The notes under the pieces are model-generated. The model saw only the letters and a program-made list of their open reading frames with translations. It did no database searches and had not been told where the DNA came from. From contig NZ_OY729424.1 of the NCBI RefSeq assembly GCF_963422335.1, positions 248,001 through 312,000 of the forward strand: DNA of 64,000 bases. The letters run 5' to 3'. Shown here piece by piece: positions 34,647-43,878 of the stretch. The stretch's first letter is position 1; each line of letters opens with the position of its first letter. The position numbers were made by a program, and so were the translations under genes. This DNA is from an uncultured Roseateles sp. Its GTDB lineage: Bacteria > Pseudomonadota > Gammaproteobacteria > Burkholderiales > Burkholderiaceae_C.

Positions 34647-36260
34647 TCAATCGTCAAGGGCGGGCCCACCCGCGGGCACTTCCAGCGCGCGCACGCTGTC
34701 ACGCAACAGCCACAGCATCACCAGCGCCGGCAGGGCGAGCACGGTGGAGGTGATGAAGAAGCTGGGCCAGCCAATCGACTCGGCCAGCACGCCGGCCAGT
34801 GGCCCGACCCAGACCCGCCCCACCGAGGCAAAGGCCGACAGCAGCGCGAACTGGGTGGCGGTGAAGCGCTGGTTGCACAAGCTCATCAGCAGGGCCAGAA
34901 AGGCGGCCGTGCCCATGCCGCCGGAGAGGTTCTCGAAAGCGATCACCATCAGCAGACCGCCATCCACGGGCGTGCTCTGGGCCAGCTTGACAAAGCCCCA
35001 GTCGAAGGCCGGAATCGTCAGGCCGCCCATCGCGCCCTGGCCGTGCAGGGCCAGCCACCAGAAGCCGAGGTTGCTGAGCATCTGCAGCACACCGAACACC
35101 AGCAGCGCCCGCCACAGACCCAGGCGCAGCATCAGCAAGCCGCCCAGCAGCGCGCCGCCTATCGTCAGCCACAGGCCGATGACCTTGTTGACGACGCCGA
35201 TCTCGGCCGTGCCGTAGGCCATGGCCTTGATCAGGAAGGGCGTCATCAGCGAGGCGGCGAAGGCGTCGCCGAGCTTGTACAGCACGATCAGCGCCAGGAA
35301 GGCACCTGCGCCGGGCATGGAGAAATAGCTGCGCAGGCCACCCAGCAGGGTCTCGAAACGCGCACGCCGCGCCGCCCAGGCGGCCAGCGGCAGCGTGAAT
35401 GCCAGGCCCAGCAGCAGGGCCAGCAGCTCCACCCAGCGGCCCTGCAGCGCCGCGGGCAGGCTGGTCAGCTGCAGCAGCGGGCCCAGCAGCGCGCGGGCCA
35501 GCGTCAGGCCGAACAGGTCGCTGAGCTGGTAGCCCACGGCCACGGCCACGAGCACGGCCAGGAACCCCAGGATGTCGTTGCGCGCCACGCTGCTCGGCAC
35601 CGACACGGTCTTGAGCTTGGGCAGGCACAGTGCCGAGACCACGGCCGCACCGGCCATCAGCGCGGCCATCACGCGGTAGACCTCGGGCCAGGTCCAGCCG
35701 CCGCCCTGGGTCGGGTCCACCCAGATGAAGGCCACGCCGCCGGAGACGATCATGGCCAGCCGGTAGCCGAGCACATTCAGCGACGAGCCCATGCCGCGTT
35801 CGTGGGCGGCCAGCAGGTCGGTGCGGTAGGCATCGATGACCACGTCCTGCGAGGCCGAGATGAAGGCCGCCAGCACCGCCAGCAAGGCAAAGGCGCGCGT
35901 GGCCTGCGAGGGCGAGGTGGCAGCCAGCAGCAGCAGGGCGCCGGCCATCAGCAACTGGGTCAGCACCAGCCAGCCGCGCCGCCGGCCCAGCAGCGGCAGG
36001 TCGAAGCGGTCCATCAGCGGGGCCCACAGGAATTTGAAGGTGTAGGGCAGGCCGACCAGGCTCAGAAAGCCTATCGTCGCCACATCGATGCCCTCGACGC
36101 TGAGCCAGGCCTGCATCGCCTGGCCGGTCAGCGCCAGTGGCAGGCCGGAGGCAAAGCCGAGCACGACGACGACGACGAGACGGTGCAGGGCGGCCAGGCG
36201 CTGGGCGGTGGTGAGGGCTGCGGTGGGGGCCACGGAGGCCGATGCGGGGAGCTGAGGCAT
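34647..36260 (-). CDS. ampG: AmpG-like muropeptide MFS transporter
   Basis: This 537-residue membrane protein begins with G-F-A-S-G-L-P-L-A-L-T-G, a hallmark of AmpG permeases, and has V-D-R-F and D-A-Y-R-T-D motifs also seen in AmpG. More than 12 hydrophobic helices are visible, with two extra ones in the middle as in AmpG. It would import anhydro-muropeptides released from cell-wall turnover. It is divergent from the flavin reductase gene. Confidence 0.85.
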   Translation of the reverse strand: MPQLPASASVAPTAALTTAQRLAALHRLVVVVVLGFASGLPLALTGQAMQAWLSVEGIDVATIGFLSLVGLPYTFKFLWAPLMDRFDLPLLGRRRGWLVLTQLLMAGALLLLAATSPSQATRAFALLAVLAAFISASQDVVIDAYRTDLLAAHERGMGSSLNVLGYRLAMIVSGGVAFIWVDPTQGGGWTWPEVYRVMAALMAGAAVVSALCLPKLKTVSVPSSVARNDILGFLAVLVAVAVGYQLSDLFGLTLARALLGPLLQLTSLPAALQGRWVELLALLLGLAFTLPLAAWAARRARFETLLGGLRSYFSMPGAGAFLALIVLYKLGDAFAASLMTPFLIKAMAYGTAEIGVVNKVIGLWLTIGGALLGGLLMLRLGLWRALLVFGVLQMLSNLGFWWLALHGQGAMGGLTIPAFDWGFVKLAQSTPVDGGLLMVIAFENLSGGMGTAAFLALLMSLCNQRFTATQFALLSAFASVGRVWVGPLAGVLAESIGWPSFFITSTVLALPALVMLWLLRDSVRALEVPAGGPALDD

Positions 36261-36335
36261 GGCGCGATTCTATGGACCTGGGCACGGCCCCACCCCAGGG
36301 CGGCAAGCGCGGGGCAAAACACCGACAATGCCCGC

Positions 36336-36863
36336 ATGACTGCGCCCGGATCAGCCCCCTCCCTTCCCACCGACGCCGCGACCGCCTTCAGCGCCGCTGA
36401 CTTTCGCGCCGCCCTGGGCATGTTCGCCACCGGCGTGACCATCGTCACCGCGCGCGGCGCCGATGGCAGCCTGGTCGGCCTGACCGCCAACTCGTTCAAC
36501 TCGGTCTCGCTGACGCCCCCGCTGGTGTTGTGGAGCCTGGCCCAGCGCGCCGGCTCGATGCCGGTGTTCAGCCGCGGCTCGCACTATGCGATCAACATCC
36601 TCGCCGCCGACCAGAAAGACCTGGCGCAGCGCTTTGCCATGCGCGACATCGACCGTTTTGCCGGCGTGGCCTGGCGTGAGGGCGCGGGCGGCGCGCCGGT
36701 GCTGGATGGCGCCGCGGCGGTGTTCGAGTGCGCCAACCGCAGCCAGTATCAGGAGGGCGACCATGTGATCTTCGTCGGCGAGGTCGAGCGCTGCAGCTGG
36801 GCCGCCCAGGCCCAGCCACTGATCTTCCACGGTGGGCGCTACTACACCGAGCTGCCGATCTAG
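36336..36863 (+). CDS. Flavin reductase family protein (FMN-binding, HpaC-like)
   Basis: This 175-residue protein fits the flavin-reductase-like FMN-binding fold, with G-M-F-A-T-G-V-T-I-V-T at about residue 28 and N-S-F-N-S-V-S-L-T-P-P-L, both family signatures. It probably supplies reduced flavin to a monooxygenase; none is adjacent. The frame is open for 2 kb upstream antisense to the AmpG-like gene, but the ATG at 36336 gives the normal size. Its stop overlaps that of the convergent kinase gene. Confidence 0.87.
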   Translation: MTAPGSAPSLPTDAATAFSAADFRAALGMFATGVTIVTARGADGSLVGLTANSFNSVSLTPPLVLWSLAQRAGSMPVFSRGSHYAINILAADQKDLAQRFAMRDIDRFAGVAWREGAGGAPVLDGAAAVFECANRSQYQEGDHVIFVGEVERCSWAAQAQPLIFHGGRYYTELPI

Positions 36864-38536
36864 TCGCTGCCGTGCTGCGGCGCCTGGCGCGGCAGGCTGA
36901 TCAGGATGCGCGTGCCGTTGCCCGGTTCGCTTTCCACCTGCACCCGCCCGCCCAGCAGCCCGGTCACCAGGCTGTGCACGATCTGCATGCCCAGGCCCGA
37001 ACCGCCCTGGCCCAGCTTGGTGGTGAAGAAGGCCTCGAACACGCGCAGACGCACTGCCTCCGTCATGCCCTCGCCATCGTCGCTGCAGATGATCTGCACG
37101 CGGTCGTCACCCAGTGCATGGCACTGCACCGCCACCTTGCCGTGCTCGCGCCCGGCCAGGCCATGCAGCAGGGCGTTCTGCACGACATTGCTGATGACCT
37201 GGCCCAGCGGGCCGGGGAAGCTGTCCATGCGCAGGCCGGGTTCCAGCGCCACCTCGAGCCGATGCGGCGAGTGGCGGAACATCGGCTGCACGGTGGCCAG
37301 CAGTTCGCCGATGACCTCGTGCGCCAGAAAGCTGCGCCGCATGTCGGTGGTCTGGTCCAGCGCCAGCTGCTTGAAGCCGCGGATGATCTCGGCGGCGCGG
37401 CGCACATTGTTCACCACCAGGGCATTGCCTTCGATGGTCTTGCCGAGCATGCGGTCGAACTCGGACTTGCGCAGCTGCCCGGCATGCATGGCCTCGCACA
37501 GCTGGGTCTGCTCGGCCTGCATCGTCGACGCCGCCATCAGCGCATTGCCCAGCGGCGTGTTCAGCTCATGCGCCACACCGGCCACCAGGCGGCCCAGCGA
37601 GGCCAGCTTCTCGGCCTCGATCAGCTGCTTCTGCGCCTCGCGCAGGGTGTCCAGCGCCTGCTGCAACTCGCGGTTGGCGCCGCTGAGCGAGCGCGTGCGC
37701 TCCTCGACGCGCTCCTCCAGAGTCAGCGCATGGCGGGCCAGTTCGTCGTTTTTCTGCTGCAGCTCCTGCTCGCGCAGCTCCAGGCTTTGCATCATGCCGT
37801 TGAAGACCTGGGCCATCTCGGCGATATCGCGCGGCCCCTCGACCGGCGCGCGCAGGCCCAGCCGGCCCTCGCCGGCGTGGGCCATCACGGCGGCCAGCTC
37901 GCCCAGCGGCCGGGTCAGCCGGCGGGCCAGCTGGCGCAGCGCCCACAGCAGCAGGGCCGACAGGGCCAGACCGACGCCGAAATTGATCGCCACCAGCCGC
38001 CCGACCAGTTGCACCAGCGCCGCCTTGCCCTGAGTCACGCGCACATAACCCAGCAACTCGGTCTGCCCCGAAGGGCCTTCGAACGGCGAGGCCTCGACGG
38101 GGCGGATGCGCACCGGCGCGACAAAGGTCCAGGCCTCACCGGTCTCGCCCCCCAGATAGGGCTCGACGGCGTCCGGCTGCGGCGACGCAGGCGCCGCCGT
38201 CGGCGGCACGCCGCGCGCCAGCAACTCGGCGCCATCGGGGCGCAGCAGCTCCACGCGCAGCACATCGGGGAATGACAGCGCCCGCTCGACCGGCTCGCGG
38301 GCGTTCTCGGCACCATCGGTCAGCAGGGCCAGCTGGCTCTGCTGGGCCAGGCTGGTGGCCAGATTCAAGCCCTGGCGCACCAGGGTCTCGCGCACCTGCA
38401 CGCTGCCCTGCCAGGACGACAGCACCGCCGACACCGCCGCCACGCCCAGCACACCGCCAGCCACCGCAAGGGTCAGCTGCCGGCGGAAGGTGGCATCCCG
38501 CAGGCCATTGCGCCAGCGCTTCACCAGCACCTTCAT
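36860..38536 (-). CDS. Membrane sensor histidine kinase
   Basis: This 558-residue kinase has a first membrane helix at about residues 20-40, a periplasmic domain of about 120 residues, a second helix near 165-185, a HAMP region, and a long coiled coil (E-E-R-V-E-E-R-T-R-S-L). It continues with a phospho-acceptor histidine in G-V-A-H-E-L-N-T-P-L and an ATPase domain with D-D-G-E-G and a G-L-G-M motif. Its start overlaps the stop of the binding-protein gene (ATGA). No response regulator is adjacent. The pair probably forms a ligand-sensing unit in which the binding protein feeds the periplasmic domain. Confidence 0.88.
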   Translation of the reverse strand: MKVLVKRWRNGLRDATFRRQLTLAVAGGVLGVAAVSAVLSSWQGSVQVRETLVRQGLNLATSLAQQSQLALLTDGAENAREPVERALSFPDVLRVELLRPDGAELLARGVPPTAAPASPQPDAVEPYLGGETGEAWTFVAPVRIRPVEASPFEGPSGQTELLGYVRVTQGKAALVQLVGRLVAINFGVGLALSALLLWALRQLARRLTRPLGELAAVMAHAGEGRLGLRAPVEGPRDIAEMAQVFNGMMQSLELREQELQQKNDELARHALTLEERVEERTRSLSGANRELQQALDTLREAQKQLIEAEKLASLGRLVAGVAHELNTPLGNALMAASTMQAEQTQLCEAMHAGQLRKSEFDRMLGKTIEGNALVVNNVRRAAEIIRGFKQLALDQTTDMRRSFLAHEVIGELLATVQPMFRHSPHRLEVALEPGLRMDSFPGPLGQVISNVVQNALLHGLAGREHGKVAVQCHALGDDRVQIICSDDGEGMTEAVRLRVFEAFFTTKLGQGGSGLGMQIVHSLVTGLLGGRVQVESEPGNGTRILISLPRQAPQHGSD

Positions 38537-39519
38537 CGTTCGGGCAAGAGCAACTCGAAGCCGCGCTGCAGCTGAGGGCTCAGGTCCAGGCCCAGATGAG
38601 CGGCCGTGCGGGTGTTCAGCGCCGCGTGCACATCGCGCAGCGGCGTGGCGCCGCGCGGCGCCGTGCTGCTGGCCAGGCGCGCCAGCGCCGAGCCGCCGAG
38701 GCTGCGGCCCAGCTCCAGATTGTTCGGGTAGAGCGCGAACAGTGCGCCGCGCCGCACATGGGCCAGGCTGCTGGAGAACAGCGGCACGTTGCGGTTCCAG
38801 GCCTCCTGAAGCACCAAGGGCAGCACCGCCGATTCGTCGACGGCCAGCGGGTCCTGGGGCAGCCACAGCGCATCCTGGGCCGAGGCCTGGGCAAAGAAGT
38901 CCTGGTAGTGACGCAGCGCGGCCTTCAGGTCACCGACCTCCTGCAGCTGCAGTTCCAGCCCCAGCTGGCGGGCGGCGTCCTGGGCAAAGCGCATCAACCA
39001 GGCGCTGTGACGCACGGAATAGGCCGCGCGCACCCGCTTCACGCCGGGCAGCAGGGCCTTCAGACGCTGCATCAGCAGCAGCGGATCGGGCGCCAGGCTC
39101 AGCACGGTGGCGTCGCGCGCCTCGGCCTCGCTGGGGCTGATCACGCCGCCGGCCACGACCTCGATGCGGCGGTCCAGCGCGCTGGCCAGGCGCAGGCCGG
39201 CACGCCCCAGGGCAATCACCAGCCTGGGATCGCGGCGTTGCATGTCGGCAGCCAGCGCGGCCAGATCGGCCTCGGCCGGCACCGCGACTCTCAGGATGCG
39301 GGCCTGCAGCCGGTCGTCTATGCCCTCGAGGATGGAGGCGAAGACGGCACGGAAGGGCTCGCCGATCTCGGGATACAGCACCGCCAGCGCATCGGAACGC
39401 GAGCTTTGCGCACGCGCACCCACCCACGCGCCGCCGACGCACGCTGCCGCAGCCAGTCGGCGCAGGCAGGCTCGCCGGCCTTCGCCCGTCGCTGATCCTT
39501 GCAATGCTGCTGTGTCCAC
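38533..39519 (-). CDS. ABC-type periplasmic binding protein (ABC_sub_bind family) paired with a kinase
   Basis: This 328-residue protein has a signal-like N-terminus (R-R-L-A-A-A-A-C-V-G-G, cleavage near G-A-R-A-Q) and the fold of the ABC_sub_bind (PF04392-like) family, with the A-D-L-A-A-L-A-A-D-M and V-I-A-L-G pattern of periplasmic binding proteins. No permease or ATPase is nearby. It is translationally coupled to the histidine kinase, so a sensory rather than transport role is likely. Confidence 0.8.
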   Translation of the reverse strand: MDTAALQGSATGEGRRACLRRLAAAACVGGAWVGARAQSSRSDALAVLYPEIGEPFRAVFASILEGIDDRLQARILRVAVPAEADLAALAADMQRRDPRLVIALGRAGLRLASALDRRIEVVAGGVISPSEAEARDATVLSLAPDPLLLMQRLKALLPGVKRVRAAYSVRHSAWLMRFAQDAARQLGLELQLQEVGDLKAALRHYQDFFAQASAQDALWLPQDPLAVDESAVLPLVLQEAWNRNVPLFSSSLAHVRRGALFALYPNNLELGRSLGGSALARLASSTAPRGATPLRDVHAALNTRTAAHLGLDLSPQLQRGFELLLPER

Positions 39520-39616
39520 AAGCCTTCCACTAGCCCCAGCCCCGCACCGGGTGACCGGCAGCGCCGGGAGGGGCGCCAGGAATGAAGTCTAACGGGGCCA
39601 GCCACGCCGCACAGCA

Positions 39617-40036
39617 TCAAACGGCAGCTGCCATCTCGGTCTCGAACTGCAGCCGCCGCGCCCGTTGCGAGCGTCCGCCATAGCCCCAGGCCGTGGCCGG
39701 CAGCTGCTGCACCACCGCATAGCTGGCCGGATGCAGCGGGCCGAGCTGCTCGCCCATCAAGCCATGCACGGCCTGCAGCCAGGCGGCGATCTGTTCCTCG
39801 CTGTTGGTGCCGGCCGTGACCTGCAGCTCCAGGTGGTAGCTGGCCAAGCCCTGTTCGGCCAGCGAGCGCCTGGCCACGAACCAGTCGTCGGCCGGCACGC
39901 GGCTGAGGCGCACGGCCGTCAGCTGCGGGTCCTTGGCCAGGTGCTCGGCCGTCAATTCATTCAGGGCCTGGGCCAGCCGGGCGCGATCGGGTTCCCGGCC
40001 GGGGGCGGGGCTCAAGCTGAGGTGCAGATGGGGCAT
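39617..40036 (-). CDS. Tautomerase-superfamily protein (4-oxalocrotonate tautomerase-like)
   Basis: This 139-residue protein begins M-P-H-L, so removal of Met exposes the N-terminal proline used as the catalytic base in tautomerases. The length fits a fused two-unit form. GGAG lies 6 bases before the ATG. It is divergent from a LysR regulator, and the intervening region has phased repeats that look like its operator. The substrate is unknown. Confidence 0.78.
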   Translation of the reverse strand: MPHLHLSLSPAPGREPDRARLAQALNELTAEHLAKDPQLTAVRLSRVPADDWFVARRSLAEQGLASYHLELQVTAGTNSEEQIAAWLQAVHGLMGEQLGPLHPASYAVVQQLPATAWGYGGRSQRARRLQFETEMAAAV

Positions 40037-40079
40037 GTGTTACTCCAGAAGGTGTTTCGGAGCCTTCATGTTATGTTTT

Positions 40080-40134
40080 CAAATTCGCACAAACAACTGC
40101 GCAACCCGCACTTCAAGATTGCAAATTTGCACAA
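40080..40134. promoter_or_regulatory. Phased direct repeats in the tautomerase/LysR divergent promoter
   Basis: CAAATTCGCACAA (40080-40092) and CAAATTTGCACAA (40122-40134) differ at one base and start exactly 42 bases apart, four helical turns. The second includes the perfect palindrome GCAAATTTGC and runs into the LysR start codon. The stretch is AT-rich compared with its surroundings. It probably binds the LysR protein encoded at 40134. Confidence 0.6.
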
Positions 40135-41048
40135 TGACGCCGACCCAAACCACCGGCATACCTGACTGGGACGATTTGCGCTACGCCCTGGCGATTGCCG
40201 ACCACGGCTCCCTGAACGCTGCCGCCCAGGCCCTGGGCGTGCGCCACACCACCGTGCTGCGGCGGCTGAACGCGCTGGAGCAGCAGTTGGGCGCGCGCCT
40301 GTTCGAGCGCCTGCGCCAGGGCTACCAGCCGACCGAGGCGGGCGCGCTGATGGCCCGGCAGGCACGCGAGATGCAGCAGGCGATTGGCGAGATGCAGCGC
40401 CGCATCGTCGGCCGCGACCTGGAGTTGCAGGGCGCACTGCGGCTGAGCACCGCCTTTGTCGCCACCCTGCACCTGCTGCCCGAGCCGCTGGCGGCGTTTC
40501 GCCGCGCGCACCCCGGCATCCAGGTCGAGGTCAGCGAGAACTCGGCCCTGGTCGACATGTCACGCCGCGACGCCGACGTGGTGCTGCGCATGAGCCGCCG
40601 GGTGCCCGAGCACCTGGTCGGGCGCAGCGTCGGCGAGCTGCGCATGCGTGTCTATGCACAGCGCGGCTCCGCCACACTGCCGCAGACGCTGACGCCCTTG
40701 CCCGAGCTGTGCCGCAACCACCCCTGGATTGGCTACGACGGGGAGCGCCGCAGCCGCTTCTTCGACCGCTGGATGCTGGACCACGTGCCACCCGGGCAGG
40801 TGGTGATGCGCCTGGACCTGCTGCATCCCGCCGTGGCCATGGCCCGCACCGGTCTGGCGCTGGCCCTGCTGCCGACGGTGATCGAGGCCAGCGAGCCCGG
40901 GCTGGTGGCGGTGTCCGAGGTGCTGCCCGAGGTCAGCACCCCGGTCTGGCTGCTCACCCATCCGGACCTGCGCCACACCGGCCGCGTGCGCGCCTTCATG
41001 CAGGAAGTGGGCGCGGCGCTGGAGCAGCGCCTCAAGGACGCGCCTTGA
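40134..41048 (+). CDS. LysR-family transcriptional regulator
   Basis: This 304-residue regulator has an N-terminal winged helix-turn-helix (H-G-S-L-N-A-A-A-Q-A-L-G-V, about residues 22-42) and a normal substrate-binding domain. The ATG at 40134 immediately follows an operator-like repeat, so the gene may repress itself. Its likely target is the divergent tautomerase gene. Confidence 0.9.
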   Translation: MTPTQTTGIPDWDDLRYALAIADHGSLNAAAQALGVRHTTVLRRLNALEQQLGARLFERLRQGYQPTEAGALMARQAREMQQAIGEMQRRIVGRDLELQGALRLSTAFVATLHLLPEPLAAFRRAHPGIQVEVSENSALVDMSRRDADVVLRMSRRVPEHLVGRSVGELRMRVYAQRGSATLPQTLTPLPELCRNHPWIGYDGERRSRFFDRWMLDHVPPGQVVMRLDLLHPAVAMARTGLALALLPTVIEASEPGLVAVSEVLPEVSTPVWLLTHPDLRHTGRVRAFMQEVGAALEQRLKDAP

Positions 41049-41096
41049 AAACCGCAACCGCCACCCAAGATGCAAAGCCTGCGCCGAGGAACCGCC

Positions 41097-41513
41097 ATGC
41101 TGATCACCTGCCCCCACTGCCAAGCCAAGAACCGCGTGCCCGACGAACGCACGCAGCAAGACCCGGTCTGCGGACGCTGCGGCCTGGCGCTGCTGGACGG
41201 CACGCCTATCACCCTCAGTGATGCCAGCTTCGACGCCGTCGTCAAGGGCAGCGAGTTGCCGGTGCTGGTGGACTTCTGGGCGCCCTGGTGCGGCCCCTGC
41301 CGGCAGATGGCGCCGCAGTTCGAGCAGGCCGCCGCCGAGCTCAAGGGGCAGGCCTTGCTGGTCAAGGTCAACAGCGACGACAACCCGCGCCTGGCGCAGC
41401 GTTTTGCCATCCGCAGCATCCCGACCCTGGTCAAGATACGCGGGGGGGTTGAGCAGCAGCGCATCTCGGGCGTGTTGCCGGCGGCGCAGATCGTCGGGCT
41501 GGCGCGCGGCTGA
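41097..41513 (+). CDS. trxC: Thioredoxin 2 (TrxC)
   Basis: This 138-residue protein combines an N-terminal zinc site (C5, C8, C25, C28) with a thioredoxin fold whose active site is W-C65-G-P-C68. That combination is specific to TrxC, a cytoplasmic disulfide reductase linked to oxidative stress. GAGGA precedes the ATG at 41097. Confidence 0.93.
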   Translation: MLITCPHCQAKNRVPDERTQQDPVCGRCGLALLDGTPITLSDASFDAVVKGSELPVLVDFWAPWCGPCRQMAPQFEQAAAELKGQALLVKVNSDDNPRLAQRFAIRSIPTLVKIRGGVEQQRISGVLPAAQIVGLARG

Positions 41514-41556
41514 GGCCTTGATCAGCGGCCGATGTTGCGACCGGCCGGCAAGGCCT
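41513..41556. terminator. Nested inverted repeat across convergent stop codons (trxC and ABC permease)
   Basis: AGGCCTTG at 41513 pairs with CAAGGCCT at 41549. Inside it, CGGCCG at 41526 pairs with CGGCCG at 41542 around a 10-base loop. The structure spans the last base of trxC and the last codons of the opposite gene. It is a candidate two-way terminator without a T tract. Confidence 0.45.
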
Positions 41557-42967
41557 GAGGCCAGGCCCGCAACTGCCGCCAGCGCCGGCGCAACAGGCCC
41601 AGCCAGACCGGCAGCGCCAAAGGCAGGGCCAGCCAACGCGGCCAGGCCAGCGCATCGAGCACCACCGCCAGGCTGATGGCCAGCAGGACACCGCCACCGA
41701 TCAGGGCCACGTACCAGAGCCCGCGCGGCAGGCCGCGCCGCGAACCGTCGGCCCACAGCGAGACCGACAGCAGCAGGCCCACGGCCACCATCAGCGCACC
41801 GTTGTTCAGCGCCTGCGAGCCCAGCAGCAGCCGCAGCAGGAGCAGCGCCATCAGCAGGGCGCCAACGGCATGCCACATCTGGCGCCGCGCCAAGGCTTGG
41901 TTCAGCGCCGCGCCGCGAGGCATGCCCGGCAGCAGCATCAGCAGGGCCTGTTCACGGCGCGACTGGTGGATCGCGGCCGGCAGACCCAGCAGCGGACTGA
42001 AGCAGCCGCTCATCACCCCAATCGTCATGCCGGCCACACCCTTGCTGCGCACCAGCTCCCAGGTCGCCGGCGTCCCCGCCACCACGCAGACCGCCAGCAG
42101 CGCGACCAGTGCCATCACCAGCAGCACCGCACCGAGATGGGCGCTCCAGTGCGAGTTGCCATACAGCACCAACTCGGCGCGCGCCAACACGCTGCGCGAC
42201 TGCAGCCGTGCATGGGCCAGCAGGCATCGGTGCCACAGGCCGTACAGCCAGTTGAAGGCAGCGCCGATCCCGCCGGAGCCCGGCATTTCGGCCAGACTCC
42301 AGCGGGTCGAACGGGCCTTGCGCCGCCACTGTGCCGCACGGGCCTGGGCACGCCGGTGCCCGGTGCCGCCGGCCAGCACGATGCGGCTCAGCAGCCAGGG
42401 CAGCACCAACAGCGCGCAGGCCGCCAGGCTCAGCGGCTGCTCGGCATGCCACTCACGCAGCGCGCCGCTCAGCAGCCTCCAGGCCGCAGCGTCGGACCAC
42501 CACCAGGCCGTCGACGGCACGATCCACAGCCACCACCAAACCTCGGGCCAGCGCACGCTGATGCCGATCAGCAACAGGCAGACCCCAGCCCCCAGTGACC
42601 AGACCAGCGGCTGGCCCAGCGCGGCCCCCATCAACAAGCCGCTGGCCGGCGCCAGCACCAGCATCAGTATCGCGGCGCAGGCGCGCAAATGCTGCAGATG
42701 GCCCGGCACCAGGCGGGCCGCATGGGGATGGTTCTGCTGCACCAGGCTGATCAACAGGGCCAGGCCCAGCAACTGCAGATAGACCGCCGGTATCAGCAGG
42801 GCCAGCACCGTCGCCGCCTGCGCACCCTTGAGATAGGCCAGCAGGGCAACCGGCAGCAGCCAAGCGGCCGCCACCAGGGCCGGCCAGACGCGGCGTGAAG
42901 TCGCGCAGGCCGACCACCAGGGGCCCAGCAGTATCTGCGCCTGGGGCACCGCAGCCAGCGCGCGCAT
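41522..42967 (-). CDS. Polytopic membrane protein, likely permease part of a YtrA-type ABC system
   Basis: This 481-residue protein has many hydrophobic helices and no recognisable catalytic motif. Its ATG overlaps by one base the stop of the ABC ATPase gene (TGATG), so the two are coupled. The likely role is the membrane part of an ABC-2-type exporter. It is tryptophan-rich in the middle (a W-W-W-L-W stretch). Confidence 0.72.
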   Translation of the reverse strand: MRALAAVPQAQILLGPWWSACATSRRVWPALVAAAWLLPVALLAYLKGAQAATVLALLIPAVYLQLLGLALLISLVQQNHPHAARLVPGHLQHLRACAAILMLVLAPASGLLMGAALGQPLVWSLGAGVCLLLIGISVRWPEVWWWLWIVPSTAWWWSDAAAWRLLSGALREWHAEQPLSLAACALLVLPWLLSRIVLAGGTGHRRAQARAAQWRRKARSTRWSLAEMPGSGGIGAAFNWLYGLWHRCLLAHARLQSRSVLARAELVLYGNSHWSAHLGAVLLVMALVALLAVCVVAGTPATWELVRSKGVAGMTIGVMSGCFSPLLGLPAAIHQSRREQALLMLLPGMPRGAALNQALARRQMWHAVGALLMALLLLRLLLGSQALNNGALMVAVGLLLSVSLWADGSRRGLPRGLWYVALIGGGVLLAISLAVVLDALAWPRWLALPLALPVWLGLLRRRWRQLRAWPQALPAGRNIGR

Positions 42968-43878
42968 CAGCTCAGCTCCATGAACAGGTCTTCCAGATTC
43001 AGCGACTGCAGCGGCGCCCCGGTCGGCACGCCCTGCGGGAAGCGCAGCAGCCATTGCTCGCGCCCCGCAGCCAATGGCTGGCGGCGCAGCAGCTGCGCGG
43101 CATGGGCCGTCTGCAGGGCCTGCAGCTCGGCTGCGCCGCCGACCGCGATGCGCACCTGATCCAGCAGGTCTTCCAGCGGCGCCTGGCAGGCGATGCGTCC
43201 CTGCTTCAGAAAGGCCACATTGAAGGCCACCCGCTCCAGGTCCGACAGGATGTGGGTGGAGAACACCACCGTCGTGCCGCGGTCCAGCACGCGCTCGACG
43301 AGCTCGCGCAGAAAGTCGCGCCGGCCGGCGGGGTCAAGACTTGCTACTGGCTCGTCCAGCACCAGCAGATCGGGCTCATGGGCCAGCGCCCGGATGATGG
43401 ACAGGCGCTGCTGCTGGCCGCCCGACAGCTTGCTGATGAGGCGCTCGCGCGGCACCTCCCAGCGCGACATCAGCCCCTCGACCTTGGCCTCGTTCCAGCG
43501 GGGATAGAAGCTGCGGAAGTAGGCCAGCAGCTGGCCGGCGGTGAAGCCCTCGAACAGGTCCGACTGCTGTGGCACATAGCCGATGCGCGCGCGCAAATCA
43601 TCGTCCAGCTGCGCCACCGACCGGCCGAACAGCCGCACCTCGCCGGCATCAGGCTCGCGCAGGCCCAGCAGGCACTCCAGCAGCGTGGTCTTGCCGGCGC
43701 CGTTGCGGCCCAGCAGCCCGACCACCTGGCCCGGCTGCAGCACCCATTCCAGTCCGTCAAGCACTGCCTGCGCGCCATAGCGCAGGCTCAGGCCGCTCAG
43801 CCCCACCGAGGCCTGGGGGGCCAACGCGGCCTGTGGGGGCAGGTCGCTGGCGGCGGCGACGGCGAAGGTGGTGGTCAT
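42967..43878 (-). CDS. ABC transporter ATP-binding protein
   Basis: This 303-residue ATPase has Walker A G-R-N-G-A-G-K-T-T, signature L-S-G-G-Q-Q-Q-R and Walker B L-L-V-L-D-E-P-V-A-S-L-D. The fold fits the YtrB/BcrA export group that often pairs with a small GntR regulator. It overlaps both neighbours (ATGA with the regulator, TGATG with the permease), giving a tight three-gene operon. Confidence 0.9.
   Translation of the reverse strand: MTTTFAVAAASDLPPQAALAPQASVGLSGLSLRYGAQAVLDGLEWVLQPGQVVGLLGRNGAGKTTLLECLLGLREPDAGEVRLFGRSVAQLDDDLRARIGYVPQQSDLFEGFTAGQLLAYFRSFYPRWNEAKVEGLMSRWEVPRERLISKLSGGQQQRLSIIRALAHEPDLLVLDEPVASLDPAGRRDFLRELVERVLDRGTTVVFSTHILSDLERVAFNVAFLKQGRIACQAPLEDLLDQVRIAVGGAAELQALQTAHAAQLLRRQPLAAGREQWLLRFPQGVPTGAPLQSLNLEDLFMELS

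Noticed and set aside
34167..36335. Long plus-strand frame leading into the flavin reductase
   Set aside because: It is antisense to the M48 and AmpG-like genes. Only the part from 36336 matches a family.
38537..38866. N-terminal extension of the histidine-kinase frame
   Set aside because: It overlaps the binding-protein gene, is Arg/Ala/Gly-rich without a domain, and the ATGA overlap at 38536 is the typical coupled start.
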